Shown in pieces: positions 62,108 through 62,183 of a DNA stretch of 62,183 nt. The notes beneath the pieces are model-generated. The model did not search any database, was not told the DNA's origin, and saw only the letters and a list, made by a program, of their open reading frames with translations. How positions within the stretch are numbered: the first letter of the stretch is position 1; each line of letters begins with the position of its first letter. The stretch comes from an uncultured Eubacteriales bacterium (GTDB taxonomy: Bacteria > Bacillota > Clostridia > Oscillospirales > CAG-272). Location: the NCBI GenBank assembly GCA_934481515.1, contig CAKSPO010000008.1, positions 1 through 62,183 of the forward strand. Reading direction: 5' to 3'. Made by a program: the position numbers and the translations under genes.

Positions 62108-62183
62108 GGGAGCATAGCTCAGCTGGGAGAGCATCTGCCTTACAAGCAGGGGGTCATAGGTTCGAGCCCTATTGTTCCCACCA
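62108..62183 (+). tRNA. tRNA-Val, anticodon TAC
   Basis: A complete cloverleaf of 76 nt: acceptor stem GGGAGCA with TGTTCCC (one G-U pair), D-arm AGCTCAGCTGGGAGAGC, anticodon loop CTTACAA giving TAC, T-arm GGTTCGAGCC and encoded CCA at the last three bases of the window. The strand and end are unambiguous. Confidence 0.97.

Overview
The window reads as chromosome of a Gram-positive, low-to-mid GC Bacillota, most likely a gut-type member of the class Clostridia. Reasons: a B. subtilis-like ylm/sepF cluster (PLP-binding ylmE, sepF, ylmG, ylmH), a rimP-nusA-rnpM-ylxQ-infB operon, the EF-P-associated YfmF/YfmH peptidase pair, many lipoproteins and BspA-type leucine-rich repeat (LRR_5) surface proteins, dispersed hairpin repeats of the kind seen in gut Firmicutes, and very regular sigma-A promoters (TTGACA, 17 bp, TATAAT). 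A 33-codon gene that looks like SpoVM suggests a spore former or a descendant of one. No phage, IS, rRNA or CRISPR was seen. The genus cannot be named from this sequence alone.

Layout. 1-5.7 kb is an AT-richer patchwork of small accessory genes: a zinc-ribbon coiled-coil protein, a HEPN-like protein, a TetR regulator with a clear operator, a DUF998 membrane protein interrupted by an in-frame TGA, three GNAT acetyltransferases and a TfoX-like protein. 5.8-10.2 kb holds single genes, each with its own promoter: a membrane protein, a sugar-transfer-type ATP-grasp enzyme, a class C beta-lactamase-like hydrolase and a PnuC-type vitamin transporter behind an attenuator-like leader. 10.6-29.5 kb is one apparent 19-kb operon: an InlB-repeat lipoprotein, a complete oligopeptide ABC importer with unusually large subunits, a small membrane protein, a 2329-residue cell-surface subtilisin fused to LRR_5 repeats, and a 1052-residue LRR_5 lipoprotein. 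I read it as a surface proteolysis and peptide-import system.

29.8-36.2 kb is the rimP-nusA-rnpM-ylxQ-infB translation/transcription operon, followed by a Nudix hydrolase, the SpoVM-like micro-gene and an HPr-like protein lacking the catalytic histidine. 36.7-41.0 kb holds two closely related LRR_5 lipoproteins flanking a secreted protein of unknown function. 41.2-46.9 kb on the minus strand has folD, lgt, the YfmH/YfmF pair, a tiny lipoprotein and a sugar isomerase/epimerase. glyS follows on the plus strand, then 1.3 kb of repeats. 49.9-53.1 kb is a DeoR regulator, an MFS transporter and a metallophosphoesterase in one operon.

53.2-59.2 kb on the minus strand reads queA, miaA, a HlyD-like adaptor, ylmE/yggS, sepF, ylmG and ylmH. 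dapA is divergent from queA. The end holds a zinc-ribbon acidic protein, efp and a tRNA-Val(TAC) reaching the last base.
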